From positions 8,254,001 to 8,318,000 of the forward strand of contig NZ_CP107968.1 of the NCBI RefSeq assembly GCF_036084755.1: DNA of 64,000 bases, read 5' to 3'. Of the stretch, positions 8,241-16,658 are shown piece by piece. The notes beneath the pieces are model-generated. The model was not told the DNA's origin, did not search any database, and worked only from the letters and a program-made list of their open reading frames with translations. The first letter of the stretch is position 1. Each line of letters starts with the position of its first letter. The DNA comes from Streptomyces sp. NBC_00370. Its GTDB lineage: Bacteria; Actinomycetota; Actinomycetes; Streptomycetales; Streptomycetaceae. Made by a program: the position numbers and the translations under genes.

Positions 8241-8975
8241 TCAGAGGGCGGTGGTGCCGCCGTCGGCGACGAGTTCCATGCCGTTGACGTAGCTGGAGTC
8301 GTCGGAGGCGAGGAAGAGGGCGGCGGTGGCGATTTCGTCGGGGCGGCCCATCTCGCGGCGGGGGATGAGGGACTCGAACTGGCTCTTGGTGGCCTCGTCG
8401 AAGAGTTCCGCCTGTTTGGCGGTGGCGACCTGGCCGGGGGTCAGGACGTTGACGCGGATGCGGCGGTCCTTGAGCTCGTTCAGCCAGACGCGGGCCCAGG
8501 CCTGCTGGACTGCCTTGCTGCCGGCGTAGACGCTCCAGCCGGGGAAGGCGCCGAGGGAAGCGTTGGAGCCGGTCATGAGGATGGAGCCGCCGTCGTTGAA
8601 GAGGGGCAGGGCCTTCTGGACGGTGAACAGGGTGCCGCGGGCGTTGAGTGAGAACGCGGCGTCGAACTGGGCCTCGGTGATCTCGCCGAGCGGCGCGGGC
8701 TCGCCCATGCCGGCGCTGGCCCACAGCACGTCGATGCTTCCCTTCTCCCGCTTGACGGTGTCGTACAGGCGGTCCAGGTCGCCCAGGTCGGCGGCGTCGC
8801 CCTGGACGCCGGTGACGTTGCGGCCGATCTGCTTCACGGCCTCGTCCAGGGCGTCCTGGCGGCGGCCGGTGAGGAAGACGTGCGCACCCTCGTCGACGAA
8901 CAGCTTCGCGCCGGCCAGCGCCATACCTGTGGTGCCGCCGGTGATGACCGCTACCTTGCCGTCGAGCTTTCCCAT
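8241..8975 (-). CDS. Short-chain dehydrogenase/reductase, classical type
   Basis: This is a 244-residue classical SDR. It has the cofactor motif TGGTTGMA, an ASAG in place of the usual NNAG, Ser in MTGSNAS, and the catalytic YAGSK. AAGGGAGC precedes the ATG. It is the first gene of a two-gene operon with the F420-type reductase and is divergent from a TetR gene whose operators lie in its promoter. The pair was probably kept for detoxifying a small carbonyl or quinone that is the TetR ligand; this is inferred from gene order. Confidence 0.88.
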   Translation of the reverse strand: MGKLDGKVAVITGGTTGMALAGAKLFVDEGAHVFLTGRRQDALDEAVKQIGRNVTGVQGDAADLGDLDRLYDTVKREKGSIDVLWASAGMGEPAPLGEITEAQFDAAFSLNARGTLFTVQKALPLFNDGGSILMTGSNASLGAFPGWSVYAGSKAVQQAWARVWLNELKDRRIRVNVLTPGQVATAKQAELFDEATKSQFESLIPRREMGRPDEIATAALFLASDDSSYVNGMELVADGGTTAL

Positions 8976-9024
8976 GGTCGCTCCCTTGGGTCGGTGGTGC
9001 CGTGTGTAACTGGGGCGACGGCAT

Positions 9025-9087
9025 TAAGTACACCGCCCTGTGTGCTTACGCTACGGGGTGGGCGGCCGAGAGGCAAGCTAAGTACAC
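9025..9087. promoter_or_regulatory. Candidate TetR operator sites
   Basis: An inverted repeat TAAGTACAC (9025-9033) and GTGTGCTTA (9040-9048), 8 of 9 symmetric with a 6-bp spacer, lies between the divergent SDR and TetR starts. The half-site TAAGTACAC recurs exactly at 9079-9087, 33 bases before the TetR start. Both are expected to bind the neighbouring TetR. Confidence 0.6.
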
Positions 9088-9119
9088 CGGTCGTTACCCG
9101 GCTGGGGTAACATGGAGCC

Positions 9120-9731
9120 ATGACGGAGTTGGAGAAGGGCCCCACGGGCCGCCGACGCGGCCGGGGCGCCCGCGAGCGCATCCTCGGCGCGTCCCAGCAA
9201 CTGTTCCGCGAGCAGGGCATCAGCCGCACCGGCATGGACCAACTCTGCGCGGCGGCCCAGGTGTCCAAGCGCACGGCCTACCAGCACTTCACCGGCAAGG
9301 ACGAGCTCGTCGCCGAGTACCTGCGCCGGTTCGACCCCTCGGTTCTGTCGGGCGTGTTCGACCGCACCGACCTCACCCCCCGCGAACGGCTCCTCGCCGC
9401 CTTCGACGTCGCCCCCACCACCCCTCTGTGCCCCTACATCGCTGCCGCCGTCGAGCTGCACGACCCCGAGCACCCCGCATCCCAGTACGCGCGGGACTAC
9501 AAGAAAGCCGTCGCCGCGCGGCTCGCCGACGCCGCCCGTGAAGCCGGCGCGGCCGACCCTGAACAGCTCGGCGAGCAGCTCGCGCTGCTCATCGACGGCG
9601 CGGCGGCCCGCACCCGGGTCCTCGACGCCGACGCTTTCCCCACCGCCGCCGCCATCGCCACAGTCCTCATCGACAACGCCATCCCCGCCACGGCCGGCGA
9701 CGACCGGCAGCGGGCCGAAGCGTCAAATTGA
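9120..9731 (+). CDS. TetR-family transcriptional regulator
   Basis: This 203-residue repressor has the DNA-binding domain RERILGASQQLFREQG followed by MDQLCAAAQVSKRTAYQHF. The ATG at 9120 has only a close GGAG (9114-9117), and repeat half-sites sit just upstream, so its own expression is probably repressed. It is divergent from the SDR/F420-reductase operon and is its likely regulator. The C-terminal part carries the typical region around DGAAARTRVL of TetR_C-type proteins. Confidence 0.9.
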   Translation: MTELEKGPTGRRRGRGARERILGASQQLFREQGISRTGMDQLCAAAQVSKRTAYQHFTGKDELVAEYLRRFDPSVLSGVFDRTDLTPRERLLAAFDVAPTTPLCPYIAAAVELHDPEHPASQYARDYKKAVAARLADAAREAGAADPEQLGEQLALLIDGAAARTRVLDADAFPTAAAIATVLIDNAIPATAGDDRQRAEASN

Positions 9732-9793
9732 CGCGGTACGCCGAGCGAAGCGCTGTCCCCTCAGGTATGCCGCCGTAACTACCCCTGGGACGT

Positions 9794-10348
9794 TCATGAC
9801 TTCTCCCAGACCATCGTCATGATGCTCATGCCACCGCCGAGTCCGACGAACAGCACGCGGTCGCCCGGCGACAAGTTGGCGTGGACGCGGTCGAGTTGCA
9901 CGCCGAGGCTGGCGGAGGCGATGTTGCCGAGCTCCGGCACTGTGACCACGAGACGGTCCTCGGGGACTCCGCTCATCTCCACGAACCGCTCCAGGTTGGG
10001 CAAGGTCACCTGGTGGACCAGGACATGGCGGAAGTCGGTCCACTCCAGGCCGGTCCGATGCCGCATCCGGTCGAGTACCGAGGTGCCGACCTTCTCGAAG
10101 ACCGCCCGCAGTTCGTTGCCGTCACCGCGGAAATAGGTGTGCTCGTCGCCGCGGGGATGCCGCGAGCCGCCTCCGAAGATTCCGCCAACAGCCCAGTGTT
10201 CGGAGCGAGTCTCACCGTCGACGTCGAGGATGCCGCCCCGGTCGACCGCCTCCAGGACGACCGCGGCGCCCGCGTCCCCGAAGGTGTAGCCGGCGAAACT
10301 CTCCCGGAACTCGGCGAGGTTCGCGGGGTCCCGGCGTACGGCTCCCAC
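9794..10348 (-). pseudogene. Truncated 3-oxoacyl-ACP synthase III (FabH-like) C-terminal remnant
   Basis: Only 184 residues remain of an enzyme family of about 330-350. GDAGAAVVLE, the conserved His in LVHQVTLPN, and the LGNIASAS segment of the C-terminal half are present. The N-terminal half with the catalytic Cys is missing. A GTG at 10348 could start it, but the frame is also open backwards into the upstream hydrolase gene, 20 bases away, so the truncation probably happened by deletion next to that gene. Without Cys it cannot condense acyl chains. A residual role is possible but unlikely. Confidence 0.75.
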
Positions 10349-10368
10349 GATCCGATCGGGCAGAACAG

Positions 10369-11310
10369 TCAGGTGCGGGAGAACGGCGCCCAGGTGGCGA
10401 GTTCGAACCCGGCACCCTTACGGCGGAGTTCGAAGGCGCCATGGCCGGGCAGGTGGGCCGGGAGCACGAGGGCGTTGTTGTCGGCGGCGTACGCGAACAT
10501 ACGCGCACGGCTGGCCCGGGCGCCGTCCTCGTCCTCTTCGAAGCAGCTGTTGATGTGCGGCTCGTGGACCTGGATGGCGCCGTGCAACAGGTCCCCGGCG
10601 AAGACCGCACGGTCGCCTGCGGACTCCAGGTGGATGATCGATGCGCCTGGGGTGTGACCGGGAGCCAGTTCCAGACGGAGGTTGGAGTCGATGGTGTACG
10701 ACTCGTCCCAGGTCTTCACCAGACCGGCCTCGATGACCGGGTCGACGCTGTCCTCGTAGACGTTCTGGTTGCCCCGGCCGAACACGGTGTTGTGGAGGTT
10801 GTCCGGCCTCCAGTACTCGACGTCGCGCTGCGGCATGAGGTAGGTCGCGTTGGGGAAGGTGGGGATCCAGTCGCGTCCTTCGAGCCTGGTGTTCCAGCCG
10901 ACGTGGTCGTCGTGCAGATGAGTGTTGACGACGAGGTCGACATCCTCGGGCCGTACGCCGACGGCGGCGAGGTTCGCCACGTACGAGGTGTCCAGGTAGG
11001 ACCAGATCGGTTGCAGGGGACGGTACTTGCCGTTGCCGGCGCCCGTGTCGACGAGAATGACCTTTCCCTCGCTGCGCAGCACCCAGGACTGGGTCGCAGC
11101 GCGGGTGAGGTCGGTTCCCGGGTCCCAGTGGTCGGGTGCCAGCAGCTCGGTGTGACGCTCCCACTCCTCGGGCCTGCTGTTGGGAAAGAAGACATCCGTG
11201 GTCATCGGGGTCGTGTCGGAGTACTCCATGACGCGGTGGATCTGCACATCACCGAGTTCGATGGTGCTGACCGTCGGCCTCCCGGATACCGGGGAAGTAA
11301 TGGCGGACAA
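10369..11310 (-). CDS. MBL-fold metallo-hydrolase
   Basis: This 313-residue protein carries the metallo-beta-lactamase zinc motif HLHDDHVGW (HxHxDH), a downstream His in APGHTPG, and an Asp in VFAGDLLHG, so the two-metal site is intact. Its size and lack of a signal peptide fit cytosolic lactonase/hydrolases of the quorum-quenching or aryl-ester type. The TTG start at 11310 is preferred over upstream in-frame codons because AAGGAG lies four bases before it. Downstream lies the KAS III remnant. The substrate is unknown. Confidence 0.85.
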   Translation of the reverse strand: MSAITSPVSGRPTVSTIELGDVQIHRVMEYSDTTPMTTDVFFPNSRPEEWERHTELLAPDHWDPGTDLTRAATQSWVLRSEGKVILVDTGAGNGKYRPLQPIWSYLDTSYVANLAAVGVRPEDVDLVVNTHLHDDHVGWNTRLEGRDWIPTFPNATYLMPQRDVEYWRPDNLHNTVFGRGNQNVYEDSVDPVIEAGLVKTWDESYTIDSNLRLELAPGHTPGASIIHLESAGDRAVFAGDLLHGAIQVHEPHINSCFEEDEDGARASRARMFAYAADNNALVLPAHLPGHGAFELRRKGAGFELATWAPFSRT

Positions 11311-11679
11311 GGTTCTCCTTCGAAAGTGTCGGACTCTGTCCACCTTGCGGGTGAGTGCGGCTGGGCGGTATCGGACACCTGACTGCACTTGGCGGCGCCG
11401 CGGAATCGAAAACAAACGGCATGGGTGTGGGCGTATGCCATGCATTACTTGCGCGATCACCGTGGCTGCCAGAGGCAGCTTGGCGATATCGGCTGCGATG
11501 TCCTGGGCGCGGTGGCGGTACGCGTCCTGCCGACCGCGTCGAACGGTTCGGCGACGATCAGGTCCGGAGCCCCATCCGGTGGCCCGCCCGACGCTTTCCT
11601 CGGCAGCGAGGCCGATACGGGCGCCGCCGAAGATCTCACCGATGGTCGCCGGTGTCGGACGGTAGGCCGATCCGTCGGA
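11311..11679. other. Gene-free stretch with possible decayed coding sequence
   Basis: No intact gene fits these 369 bases. On the minus strand, three consecutive segments with normal streptomycete codon use lie in two alternating frames: one containing ATIGEIFGGARIGLAAEE, then one containing APDLIVAEPFDAVG, then one containing QDIAADIAKLPLAATVIAQV. This pattern is what a gene with two frameshifts would leave. The parent family was not recognised. The 5' part holds the promoter of the MBL-fold gene. Confidence 0.35.
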
Positions 11680-12102
11680 TCAGTCGTTGTACGGAGCGGT
11701 GACGTCCAGAACCCAGGTGACGCCGAAGCGGTCGGTGAGCATGCCGTACAGCGGCGCCCACTGCGCGGGCTCCAGCGGGCGCACGACGGTCGAGCCTTCG
11801 GCGAGCTTGTCCCACAGGGTGGTTGTCTCCTCGGCGTCGTCTCCACGCACAGAGACGAAGAACGGGTTCTCGCCCTGGTGCCAGGGCAGTTGAGAGGGCA
11901 CGTCGTAGGCCATGACGTGGAAGCCGTTGTCACCGGCCACCTCGCCCCACATCACCCACTCCGCCTCGCTCTCGTTCTGCACGGCGCCGGCATCCTTGTA
12001 GGTGACCGCGACGGTACGTCCGCCGAAGACGGACCGGTAGAAGTCCAGCGCCTCACGTGCGTCGCCTCGGAAGTTCAGATGAGTGGTGGTCGTGACGGAC
12101 AT
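11680..12102 (-). CDS. VOC-family protein, PhnB/3-demethylubiquinone methyltransferase-like
   Basis: This 140-residue single-domain protein of the vicinal-oxygen-chelate superfamily starts with THLNFRGDAREALDFYRSVF, the hallmark of the PhnB-like group, and ends with GVTWVLDV. Proteins of this group bind small metal-coordinated ligands or act as resistance or isomerase proteins; many have no known activity. It is divergent from the AraC gene at 12341 with 238 bases between them. Confidence 0.88.
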   Translation of the reverse strand: MSVTTTTHLNFRGDAREALDFYRSVFGGRTVAVTYKDAGAVQNESEAEWVMWGEVAGDNGFHVMAYDVPSQLPWHQGENPFFVSVRGDDAEETTTLWDKLAEGSTVVRPLEPAQWAPLYGMLTDRFGVTWVLDVTAPYND

Positions 12103-12340
12103 GACCTGCTCCTTGCCTCAGTGTGAGAACTGTGCGCCGCCGGCCGTCGATGCCGAGCGGCGGCCGCCGTGACCAGGAGTCATGCCTCCCGAACGGCTCG
12201 TACGCCACGATGGCAGCGGTAGAGGACAGGTTGAGTCCGGTACTGGACGGGCTGACCATCCAGTTGGATGACTGTGGCGGCGGACCGACTTCCACCGCGC
12301 CGGACCGGTCGCTCGCCTCGGAGCGGTAAATTAACCTCCG

Positions 12341-13135
12341 ATGCCGAAAGACCGCCACTCTTCGACGCCCCCTTCCGACCCTTCCGAACCGGACGCGACG
12401 CCGCTCCAAGGCGCCGCGTGGCTGCCGCACGGTTATCAGCTCGCCCCCCACTCGCATGCCGAGGGGCAGCTCGTCTACGCCGCAGCCGGTGCGCTGGCCA
12501 CCGTCACGGAACGTGGAACGTGGGTCGCGCCGGCCAACCGCGTCACCTGGACGCCCCCGCACTTCGCACACTCCCACCGCTTCTACGGCCGGACCGACGT
12601 GCGCCTGCTCCAGGTCCCGCTCGACCTGTGCGCGCAGATCGTCGACCACCCCAGCGTCTTCGCGGTCAGCCCGCTGCTGCGCGAAGCGCTCCTCGCGCTC
12701 ACCGACAGCCCGGAGCGGCGCCCCGGTGCGCACCGGAGGCTGCTCACCGTCATCGTGGACGAACTGGTCGACGCCGCCGAGCAGTCCCTGCACCTGCCGG
12801 AGACCGACGACGACCGGCTCCGCGCCGCCACCGCGCTGCTGCACGAGGACCCTGCCCGGCCCGCGACCCTTGCCGACCTGGGCCGCAGCGTGGGGGCCGG
12901 CGAACGCACACTCAGCCGCCTGTTCCACACCGAGTTGGGCATGAGCTTCCACCGCTGGCGCACCACCCTGCGCATCCACCACGCGCTGGCCCGCCTCACC
13001 GACGGCATGTCGGTGACGGACACCGCGGTGGCCTGCGGTTGGTCCAACCCCTCCAGCTTCATCGACGCCTTCACGGATGTCGTCGGGCAGACGCCCGGCC
13101 GCTACCAGGCCGAACTACGCCACCGCCACGCCTGA
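12341..13135 (+). CDS. AraC-family transcriptional regulator
   Basis: This 264-residue regulator has an N-terminal cupin-like sensor (HGYQLAPHSHAEGQLVYAAAG) and a C-terminal double HTH from about residue 165, with TLADLGRSVGAGERTLSRLF and VTDTAVACGWSNPSSFIDAF. The first helix pair and the final GQTPGRYQ match the AraC signature. It lies 174 bases upstream of the p-hydroxybenzoate hydroxylase on the same strand, so it could be a PobR-like activator of that gene. The ribosome binding site is weak. The ligand is not known. Confidence 0.88.
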   Translation: MPKDRHSSTPPSDPSEPDATPLQGAAWLPHGYQLAPHSHAEGQLVYAAAGALATVTERGTWVAPANRVTWTPPHFAHSHRFYGRTDVRLLQVPLDLCAQIVDHPSVFAVSPLLREALLALTDSPERRPGAHRRLLTVIVDELVDAAEQSLHLPETDDDRLRAATALLHEDPARPATLADLGRSVGAGERTLSRLFHTELGMSFHRWRTTLRIHHALARLTDGMSVTDTAVACGWSNPSSFIDAFTDVVGQTPGRYQAELRHRHA

Positions 13136-13309
13136 TTGCCGGCATCGGCGCAGCTCAGGCGCCCGGCACTCGCTTACGTTCCAGACCTGGCGGCTTTCCG
13201 GTATTCGCTGTCCAGTTACCGGTGGCGTGCAGGCCAGGCGCCGACGCAGGGTGGTGACCGCGGCCATGCCGCGTACCGGTCCCGCCCTGAGCACGGAGGC
13301 TCCCACACC

Positions 13310-14482
13310 ATGACCACGACACACGACGAGACGACAGTCGTCATCATCGGAGCCGGCGTCGCCGGTCTGACCCTCGGCAACTTCCTCCTGCGCGACGGCA
13401 TCGACTGCGTCGTGCTGGAGAAGCACCCCCGCGCCTATGTCGAGAAGCGCCAACGCGCCGGGACCATCGACACCTTCGGGGTGCGCATGTTCCGCGCGTG
13501 GGGCCTGGAGGAGGTCCTGGCGGGCGACCCGATCCCGCACAGCGAGGGCGGCTTCTACATCGACGGCCACGCGATGCCGATCGACGTGGACGACGACAAC
13601 AACGAGAGCCTGTACTGCCCGCAGCAGGTGCTCGTACGCAATCTCACCGAGGTCTTCCTGAGCGGAGGCGGCGACCTGCGCTACCAAGCGGCCGATGTCA
13701 CCCTGGAGAACCTCACCGGCGGCCGTCCCGTCGTGCGCTTCCAGGACGCCGGCGGATCGGCCCGGGCCGTCGACTGCGACTTCATCGCCGGCTGCGACGG
13801 CTTCCACGGTGTGTCCCGCCGGACCATCCCCGCGACGGCACTGACCGAGTACTCCCACGAGTACGGCTACTCCTGGCTCAGCGTCCTGGCCGCCACCGCG
13901 ACCAGCCCCTCCGGCATGGCCATCCACGAACTGGGCCTGGCCGGCATGATCCCCCGCGGCCCCGAGGCCAGCCGCATCTACCTCCAGTGCGCTGTCGACG
14001 ACACCCCCGAGAAGTGGTCGGACGAGCGCGTCTGGAGCGAGTTGGAGGCCCGCTTCGGCACCCCTCCCTCGCGCGGCGAGATCCTGTCCAAGCAGATCGT
14101 GCCCCTGCGCAGTGTGGTCTTCGACCCGATGAGCTACGGCAAGCTGTACCTTCTCGGCGACGCCGCCCACATCGTCCCGCCGATGAGCGCCAAGGGCATC
14201 CACCTCGCCCTGCACGACACCGAGGTCTTCGCTCGCGCCGTGATCCGCCACGCGAAGGACGGCGACTCCAGCCTCCTCGGCGGCTACTCGGAGACCTGCC
14301 TGCCGCACATCTGGAACTACCAGGCGTTCGCGACGTGGATCACCGACACCATGCACAACGCCGGATTCACCGGCTTCGAGGGTGAGTTCAAGAAGCAGAT
14401 CGCCCGTGCCGAGCTCCAGCGCCAGTTCGCCTCGGAGTCGGCGAACAGGCTGTTCAGCGAACTCACCGCCGGTACGAACTAG
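13310..14482 (+). CDS. pobA: p-Hydroxybenzoate 3-monooxygenase (FAD-dependent)
   Basis: This 390-residue flavoprotein hydroxylase converts 4-hydroxybenzoate to protocatechuate with NADPH and oxygen. It has the GAGVAG FAD motif at residues ~13-18, a DG motif in AGCDGFHGVSR, and GDAAHIVPPMSAKGIHLA near residue 283, which closely follows the PHBH signature. Length matches PobA (~394). The ATG at 13310 follows GGAGG. No protocatechuate ring-cleavage genes are seen nearby, so the product enters a pathway encoded elsewhere. A related aromatic hydroxylase is possible, but PobA is the best match. Confidence 0.85.
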   Translation: MTTTHDETTVVIIGAGVAGLTLGNFLLRDGIDCVVLEKHPRAYVEKRQRAGTIDTFGVRMFRAWGLEEVLAGDPIPHSEGGFYIDGHAMPIDVDDDNNESLYCPQQVLVRNLTEVFLSGGGDLRYQAADVTLENLTGGRPVVRFQDAGGSARAVDCDFIAGCDGFHGVSRRTIPATALTEYSHEYGYSWLSVLAATATSPSGMAIHELGLAGMIPRGPEASRIYLQCAVDDTPEKWSDERVWSELEARFGTPPSRGEILSKQIVPLRSVVFDPMSYGKLYLLGDAAHIVPPMSAKGIHLALHDTEVFARAVIRHAKDGDSSLLGGYSETCLPHIWNYQAFATWITDTMHNAGFTGFEGEFKKQIARAELQRQFASESANRLFSELTAGTN

Positions 14483-14601
14483 CCGGCGGGCGTCAACTCA
14501 GCAGGCGTTCGGCTCCGCTTGCAGGCCGTACGCACTCCAGGGGACCCGGTCGGGCCACACCGGCGCAGCTCGGTCCGACCGGCGCCGGTTAGCCTCGGTA
14601 C

Positions 14602-15372
14602 ATGCGTGTCACCAGAGAGCTGCCCACGCTCGCCGCAGGCGAGGTGGACGTGCCGTTCGTGATCCAGGGGTACGAGGAGGTCGTCACCGCCGACACGGCG
14701 TGGAACGAACACTCCCACCCGTGGCACGAACTGCTCTGGAACGAGCGCGGGGCGTCTACGGCCGTGGTGGGTTCCCAGGTGTGGTGCATCACACCGACCC
14801 TGGGGCTGTGGATGCCGGCCGGGCAGCTGCACTCCGCGTCCGCGGTCGCGGGCACCTCCTACCGCGCCCACTTCTTCCGCCACGGCACCCTGTCGGCACT
14901 GTCCGACGAGCCGGTGGCGGTGGAGATCACGCCACTGCTCCGTCTCCTGCTGGAGCGGCTGGAGGAGCAGGAGCTGCCGTCACGCTCCAGGAGCGTGACC
15001 GAGACGATGGTCCTCGACGTCCTGCGGCCCTCGCCCCGCGCGCTGCTGGTCCAGCTGCCCACCTCCGCGTTGTTGCGTCCTGTCGTCGACGTGGTCCGGG
15101 CCGACCCCTCCAACCAGCGGACGCTGAGCGGCTGGGCCGCGGTGCTCGGGTGCAGCGCACGCACACTGACGCGCGCGTTCAGGGCGGAGACGGGTACGAG
15201 TTTCGCCCGCTGGGTGGCGTCGGTCCGGGCCCAGCACGCCGTGCAACTGCTGTCCCTCGGATTGGAGGTCGACGTGGTGGCCGACGCGGTGGGCTACCGC
15301 TCGGCGAGCGCCTTCGGGGTGGCCTTCCGGCGCACGACGGGAATGACTCCGGGCCGGTTCCGGGCCCACTGA
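14602..15372 (+). CDS. AraC-family regulator, likely of siderophore uptake
   Basis: This 256-residue protein has an N-terminal cupin with HSHPWHELLW and a C-terminal HTH pair: LSGWAAVLGCSARTLTRAF and VVADAVGYRSASAFGVAF, ending MTPGRF. It lies just upstream of a siderophore transport operon on the same strand, a common arrangement in which the regulator senses the ferric chelate and activates uptake. Which siderophore is sensed cannot be told. Confidence 0.87.
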   Translation: MRVTRELPTLAAGEVDVPFVIQGYEEVVTADTAWNEHSHPWHELLWNERGASTAVVGSQVWCITPTLGLWMPAGQLHSASAVAGTSYRAHFFRHGTLSALSDEPVAVEITPLLRLLLERLEEQELPSRSRSVTETMVLDVLRPSPRALLVQLPTSALLRPVVDVVRADPSNQRTLSGWAAVLGCSARTLTRAFRAETGTSFARWVASVRAQHAVQLLSLGLEVDVVADAVGYRSASAFGVAFRRTTGMTPGRFRAH

Positions 15373-15487
15373 CCTGTGCGGGCCCCGCGGACGGCCCCGG
15401 CGCCGGCTGCCTTCACGTATGTCCCGATCGCTACAAGGGCTGTCGAAAAAGCTCGATTGATCGGCGGCGCCCGAATCCATACGCTGT

Positions 15488-15506
15488 GCAGGTAAGCCTT
15501 ACCTAA
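15488..15506 (+). promoter_or_regulatory. Iron box (DmdR1/IdeR type)
   Basis: GCAGGTAAGCCTTACCTAA resembles the actinobacterial iron-repressor box TTAGGTTAGGCTNACCTAA at 14 of the 18 defined positions, and the core AGGTAAGcCTTACCT is an inverted repeat. It lies 103 bases before the lipoprotein gene start, where DmdR1 with Fe(II) would repress the siderophore operon. Confidence 0.7.
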
Positions 15507-15608
15507 GTTTCTGGTGTGGGTGTGGTGCCCTGCTCCACGATCCGCGTTCCGCGGGTCCCTCGCGTGTGAGCCCGCCCGGCACCCTGAATGAAAGTGGATC
15601 AAGGGTCG

Positions 15609-16658
15609 ATGAGAACCCCTCGCCTTCGTGCGCTCGCCCTCGCGGCGACGCTCCTGTTCGGACTCACCGCCTGCGGCGGCCAGTCCGACGACTCGGACGA
15701 CAACGGCGCCGCGGCTGCCGGTGCCAAGAGCTCGGACCAGTTCCCCGTGACGATCAAGCACGCGCTCGGGACCACCGTCATACCCGCGAAGCCCAAGCGC
15801 GTCGCCACCGTCAACTGGGCGAACGACGAGGTCCCGCTGGCCCTCGGCGTCGTCCCCGTCGGCATGGCCAAGGCCAACTTCGGCGACGACGACGGGAACG
15901 GGGTGCTGCCCTGGACCGAGGCCCGGCTCAAGGAACTCGACGCCAAGACACCGGTCCTGTTCGACGAGACCGACGGCATCGACTTCGAGGCCGTCGCCGA
16001 CACCGAGCCGGACGTCATCCTCGCCTCGTACTCCGGGCTGACGAAGCAGGACTACGAGACCCTCAGCCAGATCGCACCCGTGGTCGCCTATCCCGAGGCC
16101 GCCTGGGCCACCCCGTGGCGCGACATCATCCGGCTGAACAGCGAGGCCATCGGACTGGCCGACGAAGGCGACCAGCTGATCGGCGACCTGGAGGGCCGGA
16201 TCGCCAAGACCGTCGCCAAGTACCCCCAGCTGAAGGGGAAGACGGCGATGTTCATGACCCACGTGTCGTCCAAGGATGTCAGCGAGGTCGGCTACTACAC
16301 GACCCACGACACCCGCACGCAGTTCTTCACCGACCTCGGCATGAAGATCCCGGCCAGTGTCTCCGGGCCGTCCGGGTCGACGAAGAAGTTCGTGCTCACC
16401 AAGAGCGCCGAGCGCATCGACGACTTCAACGACGTCGACATCATCACCGGCTACGGCGACGAGAAGGGCGAACTGCTGAAGGCGCTCAAGAAGGACCCGC
16501 TCACCTCGAAGCTGGCCGCCGTCCAGCGGGACTCCCTCTACCTGCTGCCCGGCAGCACCCCGCTGGCCACCGCGGCGAACCCGACGCCGCTCTCCATCCC
16601 GTACGTCCTGGACGACTACGTGGCAGCGCTCGCCAAGGCCGCGGACAAGGTCGCGTGA
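15609..16658 (+). CDS. Ferric-siderophore ABC transporter substrate-binding lipoprotein
   Basis: This 349-residue protein has a lipoprotein signal with lipobox LTAC and a periplasmic-binding fold of the FecB/FhuD group, with PKRVATVNW and FEAVADTEPDVILAS as typical lobes. It captures a ferric chelate outside the cell. The ATG at 15609 is preferred because it gives a standard signal peptide and follows AAGGG; an in-frame ATG at 15588 lacks a binding site. It is the first gene of a five-gene operon behind an iron box. Its stop overlaps the next start as GTGA. Confidence 0.92.
   Translation: MRTPRLRALALAATLLFGLTACGGQSDDSDDNGAAAAGAKSSDQFPVTIKHALGTTVIPAKPKRVATVNWANDEVPLALGVVPVGMAKANFGDDDGNGVLPWTEARLKELDAKTPVLFDETDGIDFEAVADTEPDVILASYSGLTKQDYETLSQIAPVVAYPEAAWATPWRDIIRLNSEAIGLADEGDQLIGDLEGRIAKTVAKYPQLKGKTAMFMTHVSSKDVSEVGYYTTHDTRTQFFTDLGMKIPASVSGPSGSTKKFVLTKSAERIDDFNDVDIITGYGDEKGELLKALKKDPLTSKLAAVQRDSLYLLPGSTPLATAANPTPLSIPYVLDDYVAALAKAADKVA

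Noticed and set aside
7191..8651. Long plus-strand frame across the lectin end, F420-type reductase and SDR
   Set aside because: It runs antisense to two well-supported genes and shows only composition-driven sequence.
13115..14356. Long frame antisense to the p-hydroxybenzoate hydroxylase
   Set aside because: The sense strand encodes a complete flavoprotein with all signatures; the antisense product is low-complexity.
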